NCBI GenBank assembly: GCA_945872225.1
Contig: CAMBZK010000005.1
Coordinates: 1 to 19,307 of the forward strand
DNA: 19,307 nucleotides
Reading direction: 5' to 3'
Origin: a candidate division TM6 bacterium UASB124
GTDB taxonomy: Bacteria > Babelota > Babeliae > Babelales > RVW-14
A model generated the notes under the pieces. It did not search any database and was not told the DNA's origin. It was given only the letters and a program-made list of their open reading frames with translations. Below, piece by piece: positions 1 through 7,579 of the stretch. Positions within the stretch are counted from its first letter, which is position 1. The number at the start of each line of letters is the position of its first letter. The position numbers and the translations under genes were made by a program.

Positions 1-46
1 GCCAAAATTCAAAGCTGGCAAACGCTTGAAAGATCTTGTAGCGTAA
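1..46 (+). CDS. HU-family DNA-binding protein, C-terminal fragment
   Basis: Only the last 14 codons are inside the window. Reading from base 2 gives PKFKAGKRLKDLVA and then TAA at 44-46. This matches the very conserved end of HU/IHF-type nucleoid proteins, where a PxFKxGKxLKxxV tail closes the last helix. HU is a small dimeric protein that bends and compacts DNA. The stop is followed 32 bases later by a strong terminator, as expected for a short, highly expressed single gene. The call rests on this short tail alone, so HU and IHF subunits cannot be told apart. Another frame (base 1) stays open to 81 but resembles nothing I recognise. Confidence 0.72.
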   Translation, partial: PKFKAGKRLKDLVA

Positions 47-78
47 TTGCTATCGATCAATCTGCAATACAATTTGCA

Positions 79-120
79 TAGTAAAAAGGGCACCTCTGTT
101 TAGAGGTGCCCTTTTTACTA
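79..120 (+). terminator. Rho-independent terminator with perfect 19-bp stem
   Basis: The arms 79-97 and 102-120 are exact reverse complements around a four-base loop (GTTT). The upper stem is GC-rich (GGGCACCTCT) and the lower stem carries an A-tract on one side and a T-tract on the other. It therefore reads as a terminator in both directions. It lies 32 bases after the HU-like stop codon and insulates that gene from the following one. The rest of 121-237 shows no gene and no clear promoter. Confidence 0.85.
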
Positions 121-237
121 TCTAGGCAATCGCTACCTTGATTTTAAAAAGCAGTCACAATCTCTAGCGAGTAATTAATGTTCTATGATAAGGTACTTCT
201 TTGGTAGTTTTTATTTTATAAACAGAGAGGATATAAC

Positions 238-636
238 ATGGCTGTAAATCAAGGCGTTTCTAGCGCCTTTGCAAGTGGAAAAAAGTTTTTTACTGATTTT
301 GATTTGAAAAAATGGGCAGAACAAATTGGTGGATCGTCAGCAGAAGCCATTGAGGCAGCTGTCTATTTTGGGCTCTGCTTCTCCATTGGTTTTTTAGTAA
401 AAAAATATTTCAAAGTTATTTTCATATGCCTGGCTATTTCCTTATTTGTCATTCTTGGACTTGATTATCTTAAGATGCTCGTTATCGACTGGGAAAGCAT
501 TAAAAGCTCGCTCGGCATCTCAGCCTCAATGGACTTAAACGCTATGATCACCGGCTTCTTTGATTGGATTAAGGCGCATCTACTCCTCTTCATCTCATCA
601 GTAGTTGGTTTTTTTATTGGCTATAAACTCGGGTAA
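238..636 (+). CDS. small membrane protein, FUN14-like
   Basis: This is a 132-residue protein with a soluble, amphipathic N-terminus and three hydrophobic segments at about 38-55, 59-78 and 112-131. The second segment is followed by VIDWESI and the last by GFFIGYKLG. The pattern of short glycine-bearing helices, a central (V/I)xWxxI stretch and a terminal GFxxGYxxG resembles the FUN14 family of small bacterial, archaeal and mitochondrial membrane proteins. The bacterial members have no firm biochemical role. The ATG at 238 is preceded by a good ribosome site (GAGAGG, 225-230). The GspE-like gene starts 11 bases after the stop, so the two are probably co-transcribed. Family assignment is by pattern only. 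It could instead be an unrelated three-helix membrane protein. Confidence 0.55.
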   Translation: MAVNQGVSSAFASGKKFFTDFDLKKWAEQIGGSSAEAIEAAVYFGLCFSIGFLVKKYFKVIFICLAISLFVILGLDYLKMLVIDWESIKSSLGISASMDLNAMITGFFDWIKAHLLLFISSVVGFFIGYKLG

Positions 637-647
637 AACGGCAAACC

Positions 648-1829
648 ATGATGGTACCAGAATCTTTAGCGTACCATTTATACAGCCTAGACCAACAATA
701 CGCTCTCGGCTTAGTACAAGATGGCATTATTGCGCTGGTAGATAAAGTACTACATCGTGCCATTGAACGAGGAGCATCGGATATCCATATTCAACCACAT
801 GAGCATATCCTCGTCGTTCGAGAGCGCATTGATGGGCACCTGTATGATGCAGAGCACATTGAGCAAGAGCTGGCACCTCTGCTCATTTCACGTATTAAAA
901 TTCTTGCACGAATGGATATTGCCAAACGACGGCTACCACAAGACGGGCGCCTAAACGTCATTTTTCATACGGCAATGAGCACCGATCGTGCAATAGACAT
1001 TCGTGTGTCGAGCTTTCCAACACTCCATGGTGAAAAGCTTGTTCTACGCGTTCTTGATCAAAACACCCACCTCTTAAGCTTTGATGGCCTCGGGCTCTCT
1101 GAAACAATGCAAAAAACTATGGTGAGTTTGCTAGCAAAACCTCATGGGCTCTTCCTGGTTACAGGACCAACTGGGTGTGGAAAAACAACTATGCTGTATG
1201 CAATGCTCACCAAGCTCAACCAGCGGTCAAAGAATATGGTCACCATCGAAGACCCTATTGAATACCAACTACCAGGCGTAGCTCAAAGTCAAATTAATGT
1301 TACAGCAGGATTTACCTTTGACGTCGGGCTACGCGCATTGTTGCGCCAAGACCCTGACATCATCATGCTCGGCGAGATTCGCGACAAGGAAACCGCAAGC
1401 ATCGCGATGGAAGCAGCGCTCACGGGGCACTTAGTGTTCAGCACCCTACACACCAACGATGCACTATCTGCCATTATTCGCTTAATAGAAATGGGTGTTG
1501 AGCCATTTCTTATTAGCGCAACACTCATTGGCGTTTTAGCTCAACGACTTGTTCGTCGCCTGTGCCCCTTGTGCAAACAAAAAAAGGCACATAGCTATGA
1601 AGCAAGCGGCTGCGCTGATTGTCTGCATCTTGGCTTTAAGGGACAAATTGGTATTTTTCAATTACTAGCAATTGATGAAGAATTAGGCGCACTCATCGGC
1701 GCACAGGACCACGCAAACCTTTTAGCTTTAAGCAAAAATAAAGGGCTAGAATCACTAGCTCATGATGGCCTAGCAAAAGTAGAACAAGGAATTACAACGC
1801 GCGATGAAGTTTTTGCGGTTGCTCAATAG
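648..1829 (+). CDS. GspE/PilB-type secretion ATPase, short form
   Basis: A hexameric ATPase of the type II secretion / type IV pilus assembly superfamily, which powers pilin or pseudopilin movement from the cytoplasmic face of the membrane. Visible in order: an N2-like domain (ASDIHIQP near residue 44, RxRIDG near 59), the Walker A box GPTGCGKTT (173-181), an Asp box around EDPIEYQ, the Walker B region DIIMLGEIRD (about 237-246), a His box TGHLVFSTLHTND (about 258-270), and a tetracysteine zinc loop (CPLC near 305, CADC near 322). At 393 residues it is well short of typical GspE/PilB proteins (about 500-570) because the N-terminal MshEN-type N1 domain is absent. Tandem ATGs lie at 648 and 651 with no strong ribosome site, so coupling to the upstream gene is likely. 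No pilin, prepilin peptidase or GspF gene is in the window. Its stop overlaps the convergent M23 gene by 7 bp. Confidence 0.9.
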   Translation: MMVPESLAYHLYSLDQQYALGLVQDGIIALVDKVLHRAIERGASDIHIQPHEHILVVRERIDGHLYDAEHIEQELAPLLISRIKILARMDIAKRRLPQDGRLNVIFHTAMSTDRAIDIRVSSFPTLHGEKLVLRVLDQNTHLLSFDGLGLSETMQKTMVSLLAKPHGLFLVTGPTGCGKTTMLYAMLTKLNQRSKNMVTIEDPIEYQLPGVAQSQINVTAGFTFDVGLRALLRQDPDIIMLGEIRDKETASIAMEAALTGHLVFSTLHTNDALSAIIRLIEMGVEPFLISATLIGVLAQRLVRRLCPLCKQKKAHSYEASGCADCLHLGFKGQIGIFQLLAIDEELGALIGAQDHANLLALSKNKGLESLAHDGLAKVEQGITTRDEVFAVAQ

Positions 1830-2920
1830 ATGCTTTGAGTCCACTCTTTGAAGTCTACAGCCGTTAATTGCTGATTGTTAGCGTCTTTGATGCGCATTTC
1901 AAGATGAAGATGCGGCCCGCTGGCATAGCCTGTTTGGCCAATAAAACCAATGCGCTGGCCCTTTTTAACATAGTCACCAATGTTAATATTTCTATCAAAC
2001 GAGTTCATGTGGCAATAAATAGTAAAGACCCCAAGCCCATGATCAATTGCTATCACGTTACCACTTGTTGGGGTTGTTGTCTTATTAGCGATAATACCAT
2101 GATTTGCTGCATGGATTGGTGCATTGTGGTGCTCTGCCAAGTCAAGCCCATAATGATGCCGCTTGCCAAAACCATGAGATATCCGAATCTCTCCAAATGG
2201 CGATGTTTCCTGCCGAACATTAATTGGCCATGCAAATGGTCCTTGCCACAATTTGTAGGGTGGGGATTTTTTTTGGTACTGCTTGACCAGCTTATTATCA
2301 CGCCCGCCACCAACACCTCTGCCGCGCATAGAGCGCAGTTTTTTTTTAGAAATTTTGAACCCTCGTTGGGTTTTAAATGGAAATGCGTGAACCTGCACAC
2401 CACAAGCTATATTTTTTTTCTCACCAAGCTCACTGTTCGTCCTTACCACGATTTTGTAATGCCCAGCAGCCTGCTCACAGTCCACGGGCAAAAAACACTC
2501 GTAGCGATCACTACCTTGCTCCACAGGCGAAAAATTATACTGGGTGCCAGCAAAGGTAGTGTAAGCGTTGGTTAATGGGGAAGGCGCGCGAATTTTAAGG
2601 TGCAGGGTTCTGCCTTGACTTACAGCATAGTTTTTTTGGACAGGAAGACTACTATCGTTGGGAACCAACAGCTGATCAGAAGCAACATACTGATTAGGGA
2701 GATTAGACGGCTCTTCTAGGTTATTGGCCGGCTGGCTAACATGAGCAGCCGGTACTGCTTTTTTTTGTGTATATTTTTTTCGCTGAGGCGCTGTTTTTTT
2801 TACATTACTTTTTTTGTAACGCTTCTTATGCACGACAACGCGAGCATCTACCGTTGCTCCAAGTACACATGAAACGCCAAGTGCAATAAAAAAACGTATA
2901 CAATTTTTTTTCACGCTCAT
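1823..2920 (-). CDS. secreted M23-family metallopeptidase (first of tandem pair)
   Basis: Predicted zinc endopeptidase of the LytM/lysostaphin family, which cuts peptide bridges in peptidoglycan outside the cytoplasm. The 365-residue protein starts with a signal peptide (basic SVKKN, then a hydrophobic stretch ending VLGATVDA). A Lys/Gln-rich low-complexity linker follows to about residue 85. An all-beta, Ig-like module spans roughly 100-185 and the M23 barrel about 240-355. Metal and catalytic residues are in place: H256 and D260 (HxxxD in HYGLDL), the histidine of YCHMNSF, and H337/H339 in GPHLHLEM. A ribosome site (AAGG) precedes the ATG. The longer paralogue ends 58 bp upstream on the same strand, so the pair probably forms one transcript. 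All active-site residues are present, so it is likely an active enzyme and not an EnvC-type regulator. Confidence 0.9.
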   Translation of the reverse strand: MSVKKNCIRFFIALGVSCVLGATVDARVVVHKKRYKKSNVKKTAPQRKKYTQKKAVPAAHVSQPANNLEEPSNLPNQYVASDQLLVPNDSSLPVQKNYAVSQGRTLHLKIRAPSPLTNAYTTFAGTQYNFSPVEQGSDRYECFLPVDCEQAAGHYKIVVRTNSELGEKKNIACGVQVHAFPFKTQRGFKISKKKLRSMRGRGVGGGRDNKLVKQYQKKSPPYKLWQGPFAWPINVRQETSPFGEIRISHGFGKRHHYGLDLAEHHNAPIHAANHGIIANKTTTPTSGNVIAIDHGLGVFTIYCHMNSFDRNINIGDYVKKGQRIGFIGQTGYASGPHLHLEMRIKDANNQQLTAVDFKEWTQSIY

Positions 2921-2978
2921 GGCACTCTACCTTACCCTTTTTCAACTATCTCTCAATACCCAGGCGCGCTCGTCATAA

Positions 2979-4187
2979 TTAGTATATTTTTGATGTCCAC
3001 TCTGTTGGGTCGACAGGAACATTATGTATCCGCAGCTCCCAATGCAAATGGTAACCGTTAGCATAACCAGTCATGCCAACTTTGCCAAGAGGTGAGCCTT
3101 TTTTAACCTGTTGCCCTACTTCAATATCAGCAAAATCCTCTAAATGAGCATACAAGGTGTGCACGCCAAGGCCATGATCAATAACAACGGTATTGCCTGT
3201 TGTAAAAAAGCGATCTTTAATAATAACGATACCATGTTGTGCCGCCCAAACAATGCTGCGAGGACGATTTACTAAATCAACTCCTTTATGCAAATAACGG
3301 CCACTGACGGGCGTTGTTCTCACCTCGCCAAAGGGCGTTGTTTGCCGCTGTACATCAATGGGATACAAAAACGGTCCATGCCACTGTTTTCTCTCAGGCG
3401 ACCTTGTCACCCATTTTTCAAGAGCATCATTCAACATCTGCATGCTCATGCCAGCTTCTTTTTCGTGAGCTACTTTTTCTTCACTCACAGAAAAACCACG
3501 CTGCTTAGGAAAATCAAATAATTTAACCAGCACATGGCATGAAATTTTTGCTTTGTGTTCACCTAAATCCTGCAGCTCGGCCGTTACCACCTGCTCACCC
3601 ACCTGAGCTTCGCAATCAATCGGAATAAAACACTCGTAAGAAGAGCTTCCCTCTGTCGTTGGCGTTAAATGATACGTGCGGGTACCAAAGACCAGTGTCC
3701 CAGACCCGTTACGTTTATTGCTCGCAACAACTAAATGCAGCGTCTTGCCTTGGTAAACAACATGCTCATTTGACACAAATGCCGCATTCAAGGGTGCATT
3801 ATCGACAACAATACGAAACGCCTGCTCACTAGTATTCGCATGATAACTTGTATCTTTTGCAGTAAAAACCAGTGAGTGCTCGCCATCGGCAAGCCCTGTT
3901 GTAGGTATTGCAAATTGCGTCTCAACCTCTTTTGCCTTTACCCAATTTTCAGCTACAACTTTTTCATCAATTGCCGCTGAAATAACCCCAATTTTATAAT
4001 CATTATTAGCACGAATCGTTACATTAATCCCTTTCCCAAAAGTCTGTAACTCTTGCACGCTATCAACAACAAACACGGGTGGCTGCTTATGGGTAAAATA
4101 GGCATAAAGCCCAAGACAACACCAACCAGCAACTGCCAGCAATACGATAAAAATAAAAAATGATTTAACACGATGAAAAAAAGCCAT
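2979..4187 (-). CDS. membrane-anchored M23-family metallopeptidase (second of tandem pair)
   Basis: Paralogue of the neighbouring M23 peptidase. The 402-residue protein opens with a hydrophobic segment (about 9-30) that has no obvious cleavage site, so it is probably a signal anchor with the rest in the periplasm. Two all-beta modules follow. Residues 38-128 are Ig/cadherin-like (GLADGEHSLVFTAKD). Residues 130-225 share several short blocks with the neighbour, such as QGKTLHL, SYECFIPIDCE and FPKQRGFSVS. The C-terminal M23 domain has H300 and D304 (HKGVDL), the YAHL histidine, and H380/H382 (YHLHWEL). All expected zinc and catalytic positions are kept. The extra N-terminal module and different linker suggest an old duplication followed by specialisation. 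The ribosome site is weak. A candidate promoter lies about 60 bp upstream in the gap to uvrC. Confidence 0.9.
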   Translation of the reverse strand: MAFFHRVKSFFIFIVLLAVAGWCCLGLYAYFTHKQPPVFVVDSVQELQTFGKGINVTIRANNDYKIGVISAAIDEKVVAENWVKAKEVETQFAIPTTGLADGEHSLVFTAKDTSYHANTSEQAFRIVVDNAPLNAAFVSNEHVVYQGKTLHLVVASNKRNGSGTLVFGTRTYHLTPTTEGSSSYECFIPIDCEAQVGEQVVTAELQDLGEHKAKISCHVLVKLFDFPKQRGFSVSEEKVAHEKEAGMSMQMLNDALEKWVTRSPERKQWHGPFLYPIDVQRQTTPFGEVRTTPVSGRYLHKGVDLVNRPRSIVWAAQHGIVIIKDRFFTTGNTVVIDHGLGVHTLYAHLEDFADIEVGQQVKKGSPLGKVGMTGYANGYHLHWELRIHNVPVDPTEWTSKIY

Positions 4188-4244
4188 AACACATCATTAA
4201 CAGTAAAAGTGGTTGTATAAAAAAGGACAGATGAGACGAGCCCT

Positions 4245-4273
4245 AGGATATGATTTTTTTCGCTTTGCGTAAA
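4245..4273 (-). promoter_or_regulatory. candidate sigma-70 promoter for the M23 pair
   Basis: On the minus strand, TTTACG (4273-4268) and TATCCT (4250-4245) are 17 bases apart, each matching four of six consensus positions. This would start transcription near 4238, about 50 bases before the M23 gene. The 214-bp gap 4188-4401 lies between divergent genes and must also hold the uvrC promoter, for which I see no clear hexamer pair. The gap also contains a 10-bp palindrome (ATGGTACCAT, 4358-4367). Confidence 0.3.
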
Positions 4274-4401
4274 CTAAAAAAATGCGCCACATGATCACCA
4301 CTATTTTTGTTACTAAAATATTCCCTCAGTAAAAATACTTTTTTAAGAAAGCAAGGCATGGTACCATAAAACCACTACCCCGTAACCCTTGAGGATTATC
4401 C

Positions 4402-5976
4402 GTGCATACACAAAAAAACCTCATCAACCTGCTAAAAAATTTCCCCAATGATCCTGGCATCTATCTTTTTAAAGATGCAGGAGGCAACGTTGTTTATATT
4501 GGTAAAGCAAAGCACTTAAAAAAACGTGCGGCACAATATATTCAGCAGGTAGGAAAAGACCTCAAGGTCGATACCATTTTTAGCCAAAGCAGTACGGTCG
4601 AATGCATGGTTACTGCTACCGAGCTGGAAGCCCTGCTCTTAGAAGCAAAATTAGTTCAAAGCCACCAACCACCCTGCAACGTTCTCTTAAAAACAGGCCA
4701 GCCGTTTGTGTATCTTTTTATAGCAAGTACAACACAACTGCCAGAGCTTTTACTTGTTCGCAACCAACGGCAAAAAGGTACGTACTTTGGCCCCTTTCTA
4801 GAAAAAAGATCTGCACGAAAAGTATATGACTTTTTAATTAAAACGTTCAGGCTCAAGCTATGCAATAAGCCCATAGAAAATGGCTGTCTCTTTTACCACC
4901 TTGGCCAATGTGCTGGGTCATGCCGCTCCAGCTTTGACAAAGAGGGCTACCTTGAACGCCTAGAGCTAGCAAGGCAAGCATTAAAACAAGGGCATAAAAA
5001 ATTCTTACAGCAGCTGCAAGACCAGCTAACTGAAAGCAACCGCCAACTAACCTTTGAACGATCACGCGAGCTACATCGCTATCTGCAATCGTTTGAATCG
5101 GTATTTTATTCGCTCCATCAAAAACCAACCGATATTGACCATATCGCCGGCAAGCACGTATGGATTTTAAGCGCTGATAAAAAATCACTGTGGGTCTTTA
5201 GCGAACAAGATGCGATTCTCAAAAAAAGGCGCGTATTCTATATGCCCTTGGCATACGAGACAAATGTAGAAATTATTGGTGAATATTTTACAAGCTTTTA
5301 CCGCGTTTACATTCCCCCTGCAACGATACTCACTAGCATTGATTTTGGCGAAGAGGCATCGGTTTATGAGCAATTTTGCAAAACGTGGCATAACAGAGAT
5401 TATGCCATCACCATTCAAACTCCGACACAGGGGCATTTTGCCAATATTGTGCGGCTTGCCTGCATACAAGTTGAACAAGAGTTATCAAAACAACATTCGC
5501 TTGCTCGCCAGCTTAAAGCGCTCTTAAAATTAGACCATGAACCACTAACCATTGATTGTTTTGATATTTCACACAAACAAGGAACCTTCATGGTTGGCTC
5601 ATGCGTACGCTTCAACAATGGACAACCGGACAAAGAACACTTTCGCCGCTTTCATATAAAAACAGTGCATCAGATTGATGACTATGCGTCACTTCGTGAA
5701 ATCGTTGGGCGACGGTATAAAGATGAGGCTGATTTACCAGATGTAATACTCATTGATGGTGGCAAAGGGCAACTTAATGCAGTGCAAGACCTCTTCCCTG
5801 CTGCATCATTTATCTGCCTTGCCAAGCGCGAAGAGACCATCTATTCGAACAGATTACCTGAAGGGAAAAAGCTTGATCAAAAAACCTATGCTGGACAAAT
5901 GCTTATCGCACTGCGTGACTATGCCCACCATTTTGCAATCACGTTTCATCGTTCACTTGAAAATCTTGATCAGTAA
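4402..5976 (+). CDS. uvrC: UvrABC excinuclease subunit C, lacking C-terminal HhH region
   Basis: Nucleotide-excision-repair nuclease that makes the 3' and 5' cuts around a lesion presented by UvrA/UvrB. The GIY-YIG domain is at the N-terminus (GIYLF about residue 19, VVYIGKAKHLKKR about 30-43, then TELEALLLEAKLV and NVLLKTGQ). A Cys-rich segment follows (CNKP...CLFYHLGQCAGSC, about 154-175), then a UvrB-binding UVR segment (about 205-235). The RNase H-like nuclease domain carries D388 (FDISH), D426/D427 (DDYASLRE), D452 (LIDGGKGQ) and H509 (RDYAHHFAI). Translation starts at GTG 4402 with GAGG at 4391-4394. The protein stops at 524 residues, just after that histidine block, where usual UvrC proteins (about 600) continue into tandem helix-hairpin-helix motifs. 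The exported GH3 gene overlaps its 3' end. Confidence 0.95.
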   Translation: MHTQKNLINLLKNFPNDPGIYLFKDAGGNVVYIGKAKHLKKRAAQYIQQVGKDLKVDTIFSQSSTVECMVTATELEALLLEAKLVQSHQPPCNVLLKTGQPFVYLFIASTTQLPELLLVRNQRQKGTYFGPFLEKRSARKVYDFLIKTFRLKLCNKPIENGCLFYHLGQCAGSCRSSFDKEGYLERLELARQALKQGHKKFLQQLQDQLTESNRQLTFERSRELHRYLQSFESVFYSLHQKPTDIDHIAGKHVWILSADKKSLWVFSEQDAILKKRRVFYMPLAYETNVEIIGEYFTSFYRVYIPPATILTSIDFGEEASVYEQFCKTWHNRDYAITIQTPTQGHFANIVRLACIQVEQELSKQHSLARQLKALLKLDHEPLTIDCFDISHKQGTFMVGSCVRFNNGQPDKEHFRRFHIKTVHQIDDYASLREIVGRRYKDEADLPDVILIDGGKGQLNAVQDLFPAASFICLAKREETIYSNRLPEGKKLDQKTYAGQMLIALRDYAHHFAITFHRSLENLDQ

Positions 5977-7579
5977 GATATTTCTACTACTGCTGCCTTT
6001 TTCATTACAAGCAAGTTGGGTTGATGATCAATTACGCAGCATGCCCTTACGTGATAAAGTCGCACAGCTCTTTGTTATAGACATAAAAAATAATAGTCCT
6101 GAAACAGCCAAACTGCTAGCACAAGAAAATATTGGGGGCGTTCTGTTTGGTCACAACACGATTGCCAAGCAATGCAAGCACCTAAACCGTTTGCAAGCAA
6201 TAAGCAAAACCCCTCTACTTGTCATACAAGACGCAGAATGGGGCTTAAGCATGCGGCTTAATGATGCTCCTTATTTCCCCAAAAATATGTCGCTTGGGGC
6301 AATACAAGACTTAGACTTATTGCGTGCTTATGGCTATGAAATTGGCAAACAGGCTCGCTTGATGGGCATACACATGCTCCTCGGGCCTGTAGTTGATGTA
6401 AACACCAACCCCTTCAACCCAATCATCGGGATGCGTTCATTCAGTGACAATCCTGCGCGCGTTATTACCTGTGCCCAAGCTTTTTTAGAAGGCCTCCATG
6501 CAAGCGGTATGCAAGGATGTTTAAAGCATTTTCCAGGCCACGGTGATGCTGATCGAGACTCACACAAAAATATTCCAAGCATAGACATAAGCAGAGGGAT
6601 CATCCCTTTTACTTACTTGGCTCAAGGAGGGGTAGCAGCGATTATGACAGCACACGTCTTAACGCCATTTCTTGAAGAGAATAACGCCGCACTGGCCACG
6701 ATGTCTCAAGCAGTAGTCACGGGGTTACTTCGTAACACCATCGGGTTTAGAGGGCTTGTTATCTCTGACGCGCTCAAAATGGGCGCTGTAAAACAGTTGT
6801 ACTCGCCTGAAGCTGCTGCCCTGAAGGCATTCCAAGCAGGTTGCGATATTTTACTTGCCCCTGATAATATTAACGCTTGCATAACAGCTCTTGTTGCGGC
6901 TGTAGCGCAGGGCCTTGTCGCAGAAACCAGTATTGATGAGCGCGTTTTACGCATACTCAAATGTAAAGAGCTATGCGGCTTAGAACACAGACCAATTATT
7001 GATATTGCAGCTGCAAAAGCATTTATACAGCGACCAGCGCAAGCGCAGTTAAGAACAACACTCTATGAAGCAGCTATGACAGTCCTGCACAACGGACAGC
7101 AGGTTATTCCGCTAAAACAGGGAGCGCCTTTTGAAATTATCGACATACAAGCAATCAATACAACATCATCAGCCGACACTCAGCTCCGCTTAGCGCCCAA
7201 CGCCACCAAAGAAGAAATTGATACCGCGTTAGCACTACTAACTGCAGATACCGTTATTATCAGAATACACTGCATGCACCAACGGCACAGCTTTTTAACA
7301 CCCGTTAGAACATTACCAGCTGGCATCGACATACTACTGAACAAGCTGAGCATGCTACAAAAAAAGATCATTTTGGTGGTGGCAACCAGCCCTTACACGC
7401 TGCCGCTATTACCAGCGCTGCCAACCATTGTTGCTTATGAAGCAGCACCAGAGGCACTTGATGCCGCAATGGCCGTAGTACGTGGAAGCAAGCTAGCAAC
7501 AGGCGTTTTAACTATCTCATTCAACGCTTCCTGTACATCAGCAACTACCGATAACCAATCGCCCGGTTTTGGCTGTTGA
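5921..7579 (+). CDS. exported GH3 beta-N-acetylhexosaminidase, NagZ-like
   Basis: Glycoside hydrolase family 3 enzyme expected to release N-acetylglucosamine from peptidoglycan fragments. Hallmarks (numbered from ATG 5921) are the KHFPGHG loop starting at K202, the D213-S-H215 general acid/base dyad, and the nucleophile D283 in ISDALKMGA. A second, alpha/beta GH3_C-like domain follows from about 400 to the end, as in longer NagZ proteins. Classical short NagZ is about 340 residues and cytoplasmic. This one begins with a basic stretch and a hydrophobic core (IFLLLLPFSLQAS), so it is probably exported. The start is uncertain: ATG 5921 or TTG 5957 both give signal peptides and neither has a clear ribosome site. 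Either start lies inside uvrC, so translation is probably coupled. The 3' end overlaps the convergent TPR protein by 145 bp. Confidence 0.88.
   Translation: MPTILQSRFIVHLKILISKIFLLLLPFSLQASWVDDQLRSMPLRDKVAQLFVIDIKNNSPETAKLLAQENIGGVLFGHNTIAKQCKHLNRLQAISKTPLLVIQDAEWGLSMRLNDAPYFPKNMSLGAIQDLDLLRAYGYEIGKQARLMGIHMLLGPVVDVNTNPFNPIIGMRSFSDNPARVITCAQAFLEGLHASGMQGCLKHFPGHGDADRDSHKNIPSIDISRGIIPFTYLAQGGVAAIMTAHVLTPFLEENNAALATMSQAVVTGLLRNTIGFRGLVISDALKMGAVKQLYSPEAAALKAFQAGCDILLAPDNINACITALVAAVAQGLVAETSIDERVLRILKCKELCGLEHRPIIDIAAAKAFIQRPAQAQLRTTLYEAAMTVLHNGQQVIPLKQGAPFEIIDIQAINTTSSADTQLRLAPNATKEEIDTALALLTADTVIIRIHCMHQRHSFLTPVRTLPAGIDILLNKLSMLQKKIILVVATSPYTLPLLPALPTIVAYEAAPEALDAAMAVVRGSKLATGVLTISFNASCTSATTDNQSPGFGC

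Noticed and set aside
1..81. Frame from base 1 open to TAG at 79 as the upstream gene
   Set aside because: The base-2 frame gives a clear HU C-terminal tail and a stop at 44-46, while the base-1 frame resembles nothing known.
1868..2575. A 235-codon open frame on + across the first M23 gene
   Set aside because: The opposite strand encodes an intact M23 peptidase with signal peptide and active site, and the + frame has no recognisable domain.
4358..4367. Palindrome ATGGTACCAT upstream of uvrC as an operator
   Set aside because: Ten bases is short enough to occur by chance, no second copy is nearby, and no regulator gene is adjacent.
5753..5920. Extension of the GH3 protein upstream to an ATG at 5753 inside uvrC
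   Set aside because: The extra residues read antisense-like low-quality protein from another frame of the conserved uvrC nuclease domain and would bury the signal peptide. ATG 5921 or TTG 5957 fit far better.
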